Positions 19,871 through 29,339 are shown, counted from the stretch's first letter. The stretch is DNA of 64,000 bases from Arenibacter sp. P308M17 (GCF_003426735.1 NZ_QVON01000008.1:62001-126000); one strand, 5' to 3'. Numbers and translations are program-made. The notes: generated from the sequence alone by a model not told the origin.

Positions 19871-21337
19871 TTACTTCCTTTCACCGGCTGTGTTCTGGAT
19901 ATATGCCGTTAGTTTTTGGGACAATTCCGAAGCCTTATCAGGATTTTGGGTATATAGGTTGTGACGTTCGCCTAAGTCATTGGACAGGTCGTACAACTGC
20001 CCTTCATATTCATCACGTGGAAGAATTTCAGGGAACTTATTCATAACAGCCTTGGAGAATCCACCAGGCCCCTTTCCGTTGATATACTTCCAATGGCCAT
20101 CAATTATACTGTACATATCTCCATTGTTATGGATAATGGGGGGTCTTTGAATGTTGTTTTTACCCGTAAGTAATGGAAGGAAGCTATAGCTATCTTCACC
20201 CGCATTTGCGGGCAAAGGCTTATCAAGAATATCGGCAAAGGTAGAAAGGACATCGGTAAAACAGATGGGATTATTATTTTCCAAACCTGGCTTTACCATA
20301 TTTGGCCACCTTACTATAAAGGGCATCCGATGGCCACCCTCAAGCAGGTCACTTTTCATGCCACTAAGGAAGCCAACGCTATTATGACCATATTTGGACA
20401 CGTCATTTGGATACCAAACAGGCCCATTGTCACTAGTAAATAAGACTATGGTGTTTTCGCTCAGTCCCAACTCATCCAATTTTTGTAGTACTTTCCCAAC
20501 ATAATGATCTGCCTGCATTACAAAATCTCCGTACATTCCTACTTGACTCTTCCCTTCAAATTCTGGTTCGGGTAACCAAGGGGTATGGGGTGCCGTCATT
20601 GCAAAGTACAGGAAGAAGGGTTTTTCCGATTCAGACTTTTTGTAGTCTTCAAGATATCCCGTAACCTTACCCGATAGTTCCTTTAGTATATTTTTATGTT
20701 CGTATCCTTCGGCAATTTTACCCTTTCTCCAAAAAGCACCTTGAATTGGGCTCCATCTTTCGCTGTTATTGTCGCCTATGCTGTCATAAAGGGAACCAAC
20801 GATTAGATCATTTTCTATAAAATAATAGGGCGGAATATCTAGTGAAGCCGGTAATCCGAAAAAATAATCGAAACCATTGTCTACCGGACCACCTCTAAGT
20901 CGCTCTCCCGCTTTCGGGTTTTTCTCATCAATGATACCCTGGTGCCACTTTCCGATGCATGCGGTTTGGTAATTGTTTTGTTGTAAAAACCCTCCTATTG
21001 TAATCTGTCCAGGAGCTATCAAAGATTCTTCGTACTTACGGTCATTCCTAAAAGGATATCTCCCAGTCAATAATCCATAGCGGGAAGGAATACACCAAGG
21101 TCCAGCGGCATGGGCGTTAGTAAACTTCATGCCGCTTTCTGCCAAGTTATTTATGTTTGGGGTTGCAATCTTAGAATTGATATTATAGCTAGCTGGATCA
21201 CCAAAACCCATGTCATCTGCGAGTATTACCAAAATATTCGGTGTTTTCTTTTCCTTAGTGGTCTTTTGTTCCGAACAACTAAAGAGCAATAGAGAAGTTA
21301 ATACAATTGAAAAAGTGGTTTTAATCGAAATTGTCAT
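19871..21337 (-). CDS. Formylglycine sulfatase lipoprotein (PUL 2)
   Basis: This 488-residue sulfatase has a lipobox leader (LLLFSCSEQ). It shows LADDMGFGDPASY with metal ligands DD41-42, and the maturation motif C82-I-P-S-R (GPWCIPSRYGLLTGRYPFR). The segments GKWHQG, MTAPHTPW and FTSDNGPVW are also present. It resembles S1 subfamilies that act on galactose- or hexosamine-6-sulfate, but the subfamily cannot be fixed by eye. It is followed 76 bp later by the other minus-strand sulfatase and preceded by SusD, from which it is separated by a 166-bp gap containing a strong inverted repeat (21412-21478). All three sulfatases in the window use cysteine-type motifs and so depend on a maturase not encoded here. 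Confidence 0.9.
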   Translation of the reverse strand: MTISIKTTFSIVLTSLLLFSCSEQKTTKEKKTPNILVILADDMGFGDPASYNINSKIATPNINNLAESGMKFTNAHAAGPWCIPSRYGLLTGRYPFRNDRKYEESLIAPGQITIGGFLQQNNYQTACIGKWHQGIIDEKNPKAGERLRGGPVDNGFDYFFGLPASLDIPPYYFIENDLIVGSLYDSIGDNNSERWSPIQGAFWRKGKIAEGYEHKNILKELSGKVTGYLEDYKKSESEKPFFLYFAMTAPHTPWLPEPEFEGKSQVGMYGDFVMQADHYVGKVLQKLDELGLSENTIVLFTSDNGPVWYPNDVSKYGHNSVGFLSGMKSDLLEGGHRMPFIVRWPNMVKPGLENNNPICFTDVLSTFADILDKPLPANAGEDSYSFLPLLTGKNNIQRPPIIHNNGDMYSIIDGHWKYINGKGPGGFSKAVMNKFPEILPRDEYEGQLYDLSNDLGERHNLYTQNPDKASELSQKLTAYIQNTAGERK

Positions 21338-21411
21338 ATCCTATTTTTTGGTGCTTTCGCATAATTTAGCGCTTTCTTTTTTGGATTTAATAAATGACCT
21401 CCTTTATGTGA

Positions 21412-21478
21412 AAGGACATATCACGTATTCGAATTACTGTCAGCGGTGCCAAACAGAAAGAGTAGGTGATATGTCCTT
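21412..21478 (-). promoter_or_regulatory. Intercistronic stem-loop between susD and sulfatase genes (PUL 2)
   Basis: A perfect 13-bp inverted repeat, AAGGACATATCAC (21412-21424) and GTGATATGTCCTT (21466-21478), with a 41-nt loop. It starts 26 nt after the SusD stop and ends 75 nt before the sulfatase start. On the minus-strand transcript this could be a partial terminator or a processing/stability hairpin that sets susCD expression above sulfatase expression. There is no long U-run directly after it. It could alternatively be an operator. Confidence 0.55.
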
Positions 21479-21503
21479 CTTGCATTATATGCGCTTTATA
21501 ATA

Positions 21504-23027
21504 TTATTGGCCATTGGTCAAATTTGGATTTGCTTGTACTTCGCTTAATGGAAAAGGAAACAACAAATGATTTTCACCATATGTTTTTCCCCAATTGTTG
21601 GTATAGCCCACAATATTTACATATTCTCCAGATGCATCATCCCTAATAAGCCGAGTCCTAGCTATATCAAACCACATTTTGTTCTCATAACATAGTTCAA
21701 AATAACGCTGATCCCAAACCTCTTTTCTAAAGGATTCCAAATCAAGATTCGTGAAGTCCAGAAGATTTGCGCGATTGCGTACTGCGTTCAGAGCATTTAT
21801 AGCCATTGTACTAGGGATTCCTTCTGCTTGCGATTGAGCCTCGGCATATAGTAGCAATACATCTGCATACCTGTAAATTGTCCAATTTAAACCAGACTGT
21901 CCAACAACATCAATTGCATTTTGATCAAAAAATTTATAGATGTATGACGCATTAAAATCCATAAGTTCAAGTTCAGGTGCCCCAGCCGAGAATTTACTTG
22001 GATGTCCCTTGTATGTGGTAAAAAAGAACTGTTTTTCCTCAGCTCTTTTATCTCCTTCAACATAGCTCTCCACAAAATTGGGTGTTGGGATTAAACTACC
22101 ATACTCTAGATTAAAGGCGGACATTCCACTTCTTGACGGCAATACTCCAGGAACCATTTCGTTGGTCCTTTTGTTGACAGAAAATTGTACTTGAAATATA
22201 AATTCCTGCCTATTATTATTTAATGGGTTGCGCAGATCGTCATACTCCGGAAACAATGAAAACATTTCTGAATTAATGATTTCCTCTGAACGTTTGGCCG
22301 ATTCCGCATAATATTGCGGTCCACCTTGCACAGGATATCCTGCATACGTAAGATAAACATCGGCCAGTAATGTTTTAACTGCAGCCATTGAAACCCTGCC
22401 CGTTTCCTCTTTAAAAGGCAATTCAGAATTTTCAGCAATGAGCAAGTCCGGAATTATGATGTCATCATAAATTTCTTTAATGGGGGATGGGGCCAACTGT
22501 AATTCTCCAAGTTCTGTTTGGGGTTCCATTACCTTAGGGATATCCCCAAAAATTCTAACCAAATAAAAATAATACATAGCCCTCATAAAGCGTACTTCTC
22601 CCTGATATCTGGAAATCAAGTTATCTTCGACACTTCCCTCAAATTCTGGAAGTTTTAATAGTGCCAAGTTACATTTTGCAATACCCGAATAAGAATCTTG
22701 CCACCATTCCTCAATAAACGGGGAACGTTCGCTAAGTACCAAATCTTCAAACTCCTTAAAATTACTTTGTGAATTTTCCGAAGCTGCCTTTCCTGTCATA
22801 TATTCCAATAGCAATACCGTATTTCCGCCCCAACTAAATGCTGGCTCGTTAAGTACTGTAGTATTGGAATAGCTACTATTCGTAAAGGCTAGAGCGGCTT
22901 CCTTACTTGTCAACCTACTTTCACTTGTAAGTGTACCCGTTGGTAATTCATTCAAAAAATCACTAGTACATGAGACCATAGAGGTTAACACAACTAATAT
23001 TAGATAAAATAATTTGTTCTTCATCAC
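21504..23027 (-). CDS. SusD/RagB-like glycan-binding lipoprotein (PUL 2)
   Basis: This 507-residue lipoprotein (TSMVSCTSDF lipobox) has SusD family features: a DFLNELPTG N-terminus, RFMRAMYYFYLVRIFGDIPKV, MAAVKTLLADVYLTYAGYP, YRYADVLLLYAEAQSQAEG, AINALNAVRNRANL, and DQRYFELCYENKMWFDIARTRL. It lies 10 bp downstream of its SusC gene in the same direction. It forms the lid of the SusCD import pair; the ligand is probably a sulfated glycan because two sulfatases follow. It diverges strongly from the SusD of PUL 1, so the two loci are not recent duplicates. Confidence 0.95.
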   Translation of the reverse strand: MMKNKLFYLILVVLTSMVSCTSDFLNELPTGTLTSESRLTSKEAALAFTNSSYSNTTVLNEPAFSWGGNTVLLLEYMTGKAASENSQSNFKEFEDLVLSERSPFIEEWWQDSYSGIAKCNLALLKLPEFEGSVEDNLISRYQGEVRFMRAMYYFYLVRIFGDIPKVMEPQTELGELQLAPSPIKEIYDDIIIPDLLIAENSELPFKEETGRVSMAAVKTLLADVYLTYAGYPVQGGPQYYAESAKRSEEIINSEMFSLFPEYDDLRNPLNNNRQEFIFQVQFSVNKRTNEMVPGVLPSRSGMSAFNLEYGSLIPTPNFVESYVEGDKRAEEKQFFFTTYKGHPSKFSAGAPELELMDFNASYIYKFFDQNAIDVVGQSGLNWTIYRYADVLLLYAEAQSQAEGIPSTMAINALNAVRNRANLLDFTNLDLESFRKEVWDQRYFELCYENKMWFDIARTRLIRDDASGEYVNIVGYTNNWGKTYGENHLLFPFPLSEVQANPNLTNGQ

Positions 23028-23037
23028 TGATTATTTT

Positions 23038-26000
23038 TTAAAAGTTAACATTTAGGCCTAATGTGTAGGTTCTGGCCCTAGGCTCTCCAAAATCATCGAT
23101 ACCCTGTCCAAAATCCCCATCAAAAGTGCTTATTTCAGGATCGTAGCCATTATACTTCGTTATAAGAAATAGGTTTTGCCCACTAGCATATAGCCTTAGC
23201 CGATCCAATCCTATTTTATCCAATATTTTTTTTGGGAAGTTGTAGCCAACGGTCAAATTCTGTAACCGAATAAATGAACCATCTTGCAGCCAATGGGTAT
23301 CGGGGTATGAATCGTAATAGGTTCTCATGTATCGTAATTCTCCTACCATGGTGTTTTGATTTTCTGGAGTCCATGCGTTCAATAATGTCCTAGAACCATT
23401 TGCAACTCCTGAACGATCCTCCCTATTATGGGTTCCAGCATTCATTACGTTAATTCCTTCTACGATTCTAATATCAAATAATAGGTCAAAATTCCTATAC
23501 GTCAACGTATTTGATATACCCATGGTCCATTTTGGCGAGTCAATTCCTATTATGCTATTGTCATTTGCGTCAATTTTTCCATCATTGTTAATGTCTGCAT
23601 ACTTTAAATCCCCGGGCAACCTGTTAAATGTTTCAGCTTCGGCAGCCTCTTCCGTACCCCATGTACCCAGTCTGGTTAGGCCCCAAAATGATCCAACGGG
23701 CTCACCAACCCTTAAAATTTTCATAAATCCCTGAGCATGGCTTGTGGTCAAAATATCCTCATCGTTCTCCCCCAATTTAATAACCCTGTTCTTATTTGTG
23801 GCAAATGAAAGCCTTGTGGACCAAGAAAAATCTTCTGAACTAATGTTATAGGAGTTAATAGACAGTTCAAAGCCTTTATTTCTTACAGAACCTATATTTT
23901 TCAGAACAAAAGGTAAACCGGAAGAGGAAGGGATGGGAGCATTCAAAAGTAGGTCATCCGTTGTTTTATGATAATAGTCCATTGTCATATCAACACGGTG
24001 ATTCAGTAAACTTATATCAAGCCCAAAATCTATCTGGGTAGTCGTTTCCCATTTAAGATCGGGGTTTCCAAAATTACTGTTGTACAAAGTTGATTGAAAT
24101 TCGTCTCCAAAAATCACGTTGTTTGAACCCAAGTTTTGTGAATATGCATAATTCCCTATTTCTTGGTTCCCTGTTTGACCAATACTGGTTCTTAACTTTA
24201 AATTGCTGATGTATTTATGGTCCTGTAAAAAATTTTCCTCGGATACCTTCCAGGCAAAAGCGAATGAAGGAAAGAAGGCATATCTGTTATTCTTTCCAAA
24301 TTTGGATGACCCATCATAACGTCCGGTAGCTGTAAATAAGTACTTATCTTTAAGAACATAATTTGCACGTGCAAAATAAGAGTTCAACGCCCATCTCCAA
24401 TCGCTTGATGAAGAAGGTTGAACTACTGTGCCTAGACCAATATTATGCCATTGATAAAAATCATCGATGAAATTGCGATGCTCCGCCCCCAAAAGTTCGG
24501 CATATCTTTGTTGCCAACTTAAACCCAATAGAACATTCAGTCTACTATCTTCGGTAAAATCCAAATTATAGTTAAAATAATTCTCATTCTGCCAATAGAG
24601 CTGTTTTTCAGTACTTATTTGGGCAACTCCTCCATTGGTTATGCCACCAAACTGAATTAGATTTTTCCCTACATAATAATTGGTCTTCCTGTGGGTGTTG
24701 TCAACTGCGAAAGTTGCCTTAAATCCCAGGTCATCCGTAATTTTAAAGTCGAGATATAGATCGGATAGAAACTGAGAGTTGCTAATTTCATTTACCATTT
24801 CTTCTAAATATCTTGCTGGGGTGTCTTGAACTGCACCGGGGAAATCCCGATTGCTGCCCCAAGATCCATCCGGATATTTAACAGGTATAATGGGAAGCGC
24901 TTCTTGTTGTAACCTTTTAATAATGTAATTCCCATATAGGTCATTTCCAATACTATTATTATAGGAAGCATTTATACCTATTTTTAACCAGTCCTTTACT
25001 TGGGAATCAATATTTAATTGACCACTATATCTTTTGAGGTAATTATTTACCATTAGTGCCTGTTGGTCAAGGTAATTCACAAAAAAACCATATGTGGTTT
25101 TTTCATTTCCTCCCCTAAAACCTAACTGATGATTTACCGAAACTGCAGTCCTATATGTTTCGTCCTCCCAATCGGTATCATATATAGGGTTTCCAGATGA
25201 ATCGAATAGATTGGGAAGATTTGCAGGATTTGCTCTCTGGTATCTACCTTGTGCAAATCCGGCGGGGTCGTATTTCTGAATATTATCATAACCGGTGTTA
25301 TATACGGACCACCACTCTTGGGCGTTAAGGAATTCCAAGTTTTGTTTTTTGTTCAAAACCCCAAAGGACATATAAGTATCGTAAGAAATTATACTTTCAC
25401 CATCTAACGGAATACCTCTTTTCGTGGTTATCAAAATTACTCCATTAGCCCCTCTTGCACCATAAATTGCCGTAGCAGATGCATCCTTTAAAACCTCAAG
25501 CGATTCAATATTGTTAGGGTTTATCAAATTTATATTAGAGACCCCAATAACACCATCTACAACAAATAAGGGTTCATTGGAAGCAGAAATGGAATTATTT
25601 CCTCGAACACGAATAGATACTTTACCGTCCGGTCTTCCCGAATTGGTAAATGCTTCTACGCCGGCAATTTTTCCAGATAAAGCTTGACCAACATTTACTG
25701 CTGGCTTATCCAACAAGTCCTTTGATTTTATATTGGAAACTGAACCGGTCAAGTCACTTTTCTTTTGGCTCCCATACCCAATTAAGACTACTTCATCCAA
25801 TCCGGCCGCGCTTTCCTCTAATGTAATGTTCAAAGTACGCTGTCCATTCACCCCAACTTCTTTTGTTGCAAATCCAATATAGGTAACCACTAAAACGACA
25901 TCTTCGTTTTCTACGGATATTGAAAAATTCCCATCAAAATCGGCGGTGACTCCGTTTGTTGTTCCTTTTTCTACAATATTGGCCCCAGGTAAGGGTTGGC

Positions 26001-26424
26001 CATTGCTGTCCATTATCGTTCCAGATACAGTGAATGTCTGAAGTACAGTATTGGAAGGTTCGGTAGCAATAATGATTATTTTATCCCCCTTGAGGTTCAA
26101 TTTAAAATCCTTGCCCGAAAAACAGATCTCCAATAGCTTATTGGCCAGAATAGTGCCCTTTTTTAATTGTACCTTAGGGACATCCTTAAAAAGATCCTCC
26201 TCGTAAATAAAAGTATAATCGGTCTGGTCCCTGAGTAAATCGAAAACGGCATCTATAGATACTGTCTGATCTTTGTCTATGTGGATTTTGGTGTTCTGTG
26301 AGAACACTTCGCTCGAAGTAAATCCGAAGGCAGTGGAGCAAAGCAAGAAAATGAATGTCCTCATAATGAACTTTAATAGCTTTTTCCGCTGACGGAAATG
26401 GTTGTTGGTACATTTAATTTTCAT
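23038..26424 (-). CDS. SusC-like TonB-dependent transducer with STN domain (PUL 2)
   Basis: This ~1128-residue outer-membrane protein has a signal peptide (FIMRTFIFLLCSTAFGFTS) and then an STN (secretin/TonB short N-terminal) domain at ~45-100 (VSIDAVFDLLRDQTDYTFIYEEDLF). A carboxypeptidase-regulatory-like domain follows (SGTIMDSNGQPLPGANIVEKGT), then the plug (DEVVLIGYGSQKKSDLTGSVSN; KDASATAIYGARGANGVILITTKRG) and the barrel ending TYTLGLNVNF. The STN domain is the hallmark of transporters that signal to a FecR-type anti-sigma factor, and fecR lies directly upstream. I start at the ATG at 26424; an in-frame ATG nine codons earlier (26451) would place extra residues before a plausible leader. 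Confidence 0.95.
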   Translation of the reverse strand: MKIKCTNNHFRQRKKLLKFIMRTFIFLLCSTAFGFTSSEVFSQNTKIHIDKDQTVSIDAVFDLLRDQTDYTFIYEEDLFKDVPKVQLKKGTILANKLLEICFSGKDFKLNLKGDKIIIIATEPSNTVLQTFTVSGTIMDSNGQPLPGANIVEKGTTNGVTADFDGNFSISVENEDVVLVVTYIGFATKEVGVNGQRTLNITLEESAAGLDEVVLIGYGSQKKSDLTGSVSNIKSKDLLDKPAVNVGQALSGKIAGVEAFTNSGRPDGKVSIRVRGNNSISASNEPLFVVDGVIGVSNINLINPNNIESLEVLKDASATAIYGARGANGVILITTKRGIPLDGESIISYDTYMSFGVLNKKQNLEFLNAQEWWSVYNTGYDNIQKYDPAGFAQGRYQRANPANLPNLFDSSGNPIYDTDWEDETYRTAVSVNHQLGFRGGNEKTTYGFFVNYLDQQALMVNNYLKRYSGQLNIDSQVKDWLKIGINASYNNSIGNDLYGNYIIKRLQQEALPIIPVKYPDGSWGSNRDFPGAVQDTPARYLEEMVNEISNSQFLSDLYLDFKITDDLGFKATFAVDNTHRKTNYYVGKNLIQFGGITNGGVAQISTEKQLYWQNENYFNYNLDFTEDSRLNVLLGLSWQQRYAELLGAEHRNFIDDFYQWHNIGLGTVVQPSSSSDWRWALNSYFARANYVLKDKYLFTATGRYDGSSKFGKNNRYAFFPSFAFAWKVSEENFLQDHKYISNLKLRTSIGQTGNQEIGNYAYSQNLGSNNVIFGDEFQSTLYNSNFGNPDLKWETTTQIDFGLDISLLNHRVDMTMDYYHKTTDDLLLNAPIPSSSGLPFVLKNIGSVRNKGFELSINSYNISSEDFSWSTRLSFATNKNRVIKLGENDEDILTTSHAQGFMKILRVGEPVGSFWGLTRLGTWGTEEAAEAETFNRLPGDLKYADINNDGKIDANDNSIIGIDSPKWTMGISNTLTYRNFDLLFDIRIVEGINVMNAGTHNREDRSGVANGSRTLLNAWTPENQNTMVGELRYMRTYYDSYPDTHWLQDGSFIRLQNLTVGYNFPKKILDKIGLDRLRLYASGQNLFLITKYNGYDPEISTFDGDFGQGIDDFGEPRARTYTLGLNVNF

Positions 26425-26472
26425 AAATTTGAGTATTAGTTGGTTAAGCATTTTTAATCGACTGATTCAAAA

Positions 26473-26521
26473 AAAGGGGACAAAAGCACAGTACTGTCCA
26501 GGTATACACTTTGTTCCCTTT
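26473..26521 (-). terminator. Hairpin after fecR (terminator or attenuator before susC)
   Basis: AAAGGGGACAAAAG (26473-26486) faces CTTTGTTCCCTTT (26509-26521), an imperfect stem with one bulge, directly after the FecR stop and ~50 bp before the SusC start. It resembles the perfect AAAGGGACAAC/GTTGTCCCTTT hairpin at 44181-44223, which sits between convergent genes. It may separate anti-sigma from transporter expression. Confidence 0.5.
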
Positions 26522-26523
26522 CC

Positions 26524-27690
26524 TTATTTTAGGATGATCTTCTTGTTGTTTATCTCATAGGCTTTAATAGAATTTGTGGTTAGGATAGTATTTAATATTT
26601 CTTCTATTGTTTCTTCTTTTCTTAAAACACCATTAAATCTTACATTTTTAAGTGCTGGTCTGGAAAATTCGATATCCACATCGTACCATCTAGACAATAC
26701 CATGGCAATCTCTTCCAGAGACTTTCCCTTAAAACTAAAGAGACCCCTTCTCCATGAAATCTCTTGATTTACGTCTGTCTGGTGAACACTTACGTGATTG
26801 TTTTTAAGATCTAAATTGGACTGTTGACTGGGCTTCAGGACCTGCTTTGTTGTAGCAGTGCTAATGGACACTTTACCTTCTACCAGTGTGGTGTAAATAT
26901 TTGTTTCGTCCCTGTAGGCCTTTAGGTTAAACGACGTTCCCAGCACCTCTATCTCTTGCGATGGATGCAAAACCCTAAATGTGGCCCCCTTGTGCTCCGT
27001 ACTCGGGGATACCTCAAAATAGGCCTCTCCATAGACCAATTCCACGGTTCTTGTTTTTCCCTCCGTAAAGGCAACGGGATATTTTAACCGACTTTCAGAG
27101 TTGAGCCAAACCAAAGTTCCATCGGCTAGTTTTATATGAAATTGCCCCCCTCTCGGAATGGTCAAATAGTTATAAGCGATCTCGGTACTTGGTATGTTGG
27201 AGGAATCATAAATTAATTCTTCCCCATTGCTTTGACCATTTTTTGTACGTACTGTTTTTCCTTTTTCCAAATCTATACTGGAACCGTCTTCCAAGGTAAG
27301 GGTAGCCTTGTCCGTACCCACCTCAATTTTGTTGTCCAAGGTTACGGGCATTGAAGTATTCGAATCTATTGAAGTAGGTGTATTGTTAAGAAACCCATTT
27401 TTAAAGAGGAAACCAATCCCTAGAAAAATCAAGATTACCGCGGCATATTTTACAATATGGAAGGTTTGGCGCATTTTATGGGCCTTCTTTTCCTTTTCGA
27501 TAAATTTGAGCAACAATTCTTTGGATTTATCCGTACCATACTTTTTCATGTTGAAATCGATTGCATGATTGATTTTTACATATTGTATAAACTCCTCCTT
27601 ATGGGCAGGGTCTTCGATCCACTTGGTAAGCTCATCCAACTCGGAGAGGGATGCTTGTTTTGTGAAATATTTTGCGATTAGGTTTTGCAT
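26524..27690 (-). CDS. FecR-family anti-sigma factor
   Basis: This 388-residue inner-membrane protein has an N-terminal cytoplasmic sigma-binding segment (~1-75: LSELDELTKWIEDPAHKEEFIQYVKI) and one TM helix at ~77-97 (YAAVILIFLGIGFLF). The periplasmic FecR domain is at ~175-275 (TIPRGGQFHIKLADGTLVWLNSESRLKYPVAF...RTVELVYGEAYFEV). A C-terminal STN-like DUF4974 domain is at ~310-388 (FSFKGKSLEEIAMVLSRWYDVDIEF). It would hold the ECF sigma factor until the STN domain of the SusC protein signals substrate binding. The sigma gene is divergent rather than cotranscribed; most Bacteroidota sigma/FecR pairs are in tandem. Confidence 0.93.
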   Translation of the reverse strand: MQNLIAKYFTKQASLSELDELTKWIEDPAHKEEFIQYVKINHAIDFNMKKYGTDKSKELLLKFIEKEKKAHKMRQTFHIVKYAAVILIFLGIGFLFKNGFLNNTPTSIDSNTSMPVTLDNKIEVGTDKATLTLEDGSSIDLEKGKTVRTKNGQSNGEELIYDSSNIPSTEIAYNYLTIPRGGQFHIKLADGTLVWLNSESRLKYPVAFTEGKTRTVELVYGEAYFEVSPSTEHKGATFRVLHPSQEIEVLGTSFNLKAYRDETNIYTTLVEGKVSISTATTKQVLKPSQQSNLDLKNNHVSVHQTDVNQEISWRRGLFSFKGKSLEEIAMVLSRWYDVDIEFSRPALKNVRFNGVLRKEETIEEILNTILTTNSIKAYEINNKKIILK

Positions 27691-27826
27691 TATTTAAGAT
27701 ATCAAACACGTAAATCCATAATTTAAACGCAACAATTTTATACAACCCTTGCTTTTTTGATAATTATTTTTCTATTTTGGCAAATATCTACATAGATTAT
27801 TACAAATTTCCCATAATGAAACCGAC

Positions 27827-27875
27827 ATGACCAAAATAATCATTGCTCTGTGTGTCCAAAGATTATTTTGGTCAT
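27827..27875. repeat. Covarying hairpin element, copy 1
   Basis: A perfect 15-bp inverted repeat, ATGACCAAAATAATC (27827-27841) and GATTATTTTGGTCAT (27861-27875), with the 19-nt loop ATTGCTCTGTGTGTCCAAA. It lies in the divergent fecR/ECF-sigma region. A second copy with the same loop core but a compensated stem (ACC/GGT replaced by TTT/AAA) is at 29479-29528. It is either a protein-binding palindrome or a repeated structured element. Confidence 0.7.
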
Positions 27876-27882
27876 CAAAGGT

Positions 27883-27925
27883 TACATTTGACCAATGAAA
27901 AACCTGTTTGCCGAACAGGTAGGCA
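27883..27925 (+). promoter_or_regulatory. Candidate -7 box and leader hairpin of the ECF sigma gene
   Basis: TACATTTG (27883-27890) fits the Bacteroidota -7 consensus TAnnTTTG; no convincing -33 box is seen at the right distance. Just downstream is CCTGTTTGCCGAACAGG, a hairpin with a 6-bp stem and TGCCG loop. The response-regulator leader (complement of 29340-29390) has a near-identical stretch: ACATTTGAAAAACCTGT, then CTGCCGAACAGG. If transcription starts ~7 bp after the box, the ATG at 27895 would be at or before +1, which supports translation from the ATG at 27946. Confidence 0.4.
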
Positions 27926-27945
27926 ATAAAAATAAACACATTAAA

Positions 27946-28536
27946 ATGGAGTACATCAACGAAGTTTCCTTTGTTCAAGGCCTCAAAAAAGGGGATTCAA
28001 AAGCCTATACCTGTTTGGTGGAAACCTACCATCATAGGCTCTGTACGTATGCCTTTGGGTTAACTGGCGGTTACGATTTGTCCGAGGATATCGTTCAGAA
28101 TGTATTTATTAAGATCTGGAAACAACGTAAAAAGTTGAAGGACGATGTTGACCTAAAGAATTATTTGTACAAATCCGTATACAATGGGTTTGTTGACCAT
28201 TACCGGAAAATAAGACCTGTTTTTTCCCTGGAAAAAGTGCACATCGACACTTTGGGGGTATTTGTTCAAGAGGATTCCGAAAGTTCGTTTGAAAGAATTA
28301 TTTTACAAGTGAAAAAGGAAATTGATAATCTACCACCAAAATGCAAACAAGCTTTTGTGCTGAGTAAACAAGAGGGGCTTACCAATATTGAAATTGCAGA
28401 GTACTTGAACATTTCCACAAAATCTGTAGAAGGCCATATTACCAAGGCGTTTACTATTTTACGAAAATCCTTGGATAGTAAAATGAAAGGTGTTTTCCTA
28501 TTGCTTTTTGGAGTGGATTTGAAAAGGGGGGTCTAG
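27946..28536 (+). CDS. ECF-type RNA polymerase sigma factor (sigma-70 family)
   Basis: This ~196-residue protein has sigma region 2 at ~12-82 (KGDSKAYTCLVETYHHRLCTYAFGL...SEDIVQNVFIKIWKQRKKL) and region 4 at ~125-180 (IDNLPPKCKQAFVLSKQEGLTNIEIAEYLNISTKSVEGHITKAF), with no region 1 or 3. It is the typical SigW/FecI-like factor of Bacteroidota PULs, kept inactive by the adjacent FecR. An ATG 17 codons upstream (27895) is open, but that segment encodes a repeat hairpin shared with the unrelated response-regulator leader, so I chose 27946. Divergent orientation from fecR means the pair is controlled from the shared 27691-27945 region, which contains the hairpin element. Confidence 0.92.
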   Translation: MEYINEVSFVQGLKKGDSKAYTCLVETYHHRLCTYAFGLTGGYDLSEDIVQNVFIKIWKQRKKLKDDVDLKNYLYKSVYNGFVDHYRKIRPVFSLEKVHIDTLGVFVQEDSESSFERIILQVKKEIDNLPPKCKQAFVLSKQEGLTNIEIAEYLNISTKSVEGHITKAFTILRKSLDSKMKGVFLLLFGVDLKRGV

Positions 28537-28592
28537 TGAATATAGGACACGGACGTCTTTACCAAGGCTTTTATCTTCGCCCAACGCATAAA

Positions 28593-29339
28593 TTACCCCT
28601 CCTCTTTAGGGGAGCTAAAATTCTTCGGGGCAATGGCGTTCCCTGAAAAGATGAGTTCCCTCGCCCGTTTTAAATATATCCTGCCAATGGGGATGCTTTT
28701 TGAATCAATTTCGATACTGTTCCCATCAACGGCGGTAATTTTGTCAATGGCTATGGCATAAGATTTGTGTACCCTAACAAAATTTTCGGAAGGCAGCTCC
28801 TCAACAATGCTAGACAATGCCTTATAGGCTACTAAATAACCCTTGGTGGTGTGAATTTTGATATAATCCTTCAGACTTTCTATAAATAGAATTTCATTTA
28901 AATTCACTTTCACCATTTTCTTATCCACTTTTACAAATACATGGGGGTCCAACATGGGGTGTCCCTTGTTTTCATTTTTGGCCTTAAGGCGATCTACAAG
29001 CTTATTGGCCGATTTCAAAAATCGGTTAAAAGGGATAGGTTTTACCAAATAATCAAGCACGTCAAGCTCGTAACTCTCCAGGGCATATTCCCTATAGGCC
29101 GTTGTTATTATAATTAAAGGGTGATTTTTTAGGGTGCGGAGAAATTCCAGTCCGTTTATTCGGGACATATTGATGTCCAAAAATATAACGTCTATGTTCC
29201 CCTCCTTAATATCGGAAAGGGCATCTACCGCATTGGTATATGAATTTACAATATTCATATAGTCCAGGGTTTTGATGTAGGATTCCAAAATACTTATGGC
29301 AAGGGGCTCATCATCAATTATTAGACAATTAATTTTCAT
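28593..29339 (-). CDS. LytTR-type response regulator
   Basis: This 248-residue two-component regulator has a receiver domain at 1-120 with acidic pocket DDE9-11, phospho-acceptor Asp55 (VIFLDINMSRINGLEFL), and the conserved T/Lys switch residues (IITTAYREYALESYELDVLDYLVKPI). A LytTR DNA-binding domain is at ~130-235 (VFVKVDKKMVKVNLNEILFIESLKDYIKIHT...FVRVHKSYAIAI). I start at 29339; an open extension of 17 codons upstream encodes a hairpin repeat rather than receiver sequence. The kinase gene is 196 bp upstream in the same direction, but a hairpin element and a GC-rich repeat lie between them. Confidence 0.93.
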   Translation of the reverse strand: MKINCLIIDDEPLAISILESYIKTLDYMNIVNSYTNAVDALSDIKEGNIDVIFLDINMSRINGLEFLRTLKNHPLIIITTAYREYALESYELDVLDYLVKPIPFNRFLKSANKLVDRLKAKNENKGHPMLDPHVFVKVDKKMVKVNLNEILFIESLKDYIKIHTTKGYLVAYKALSSIVEELPSENFVRVHKSYAIAIDKITAVDGNSIEIDSKSIPIGRIYLKRARELIFSGNAIAPKNFSSPKEEG

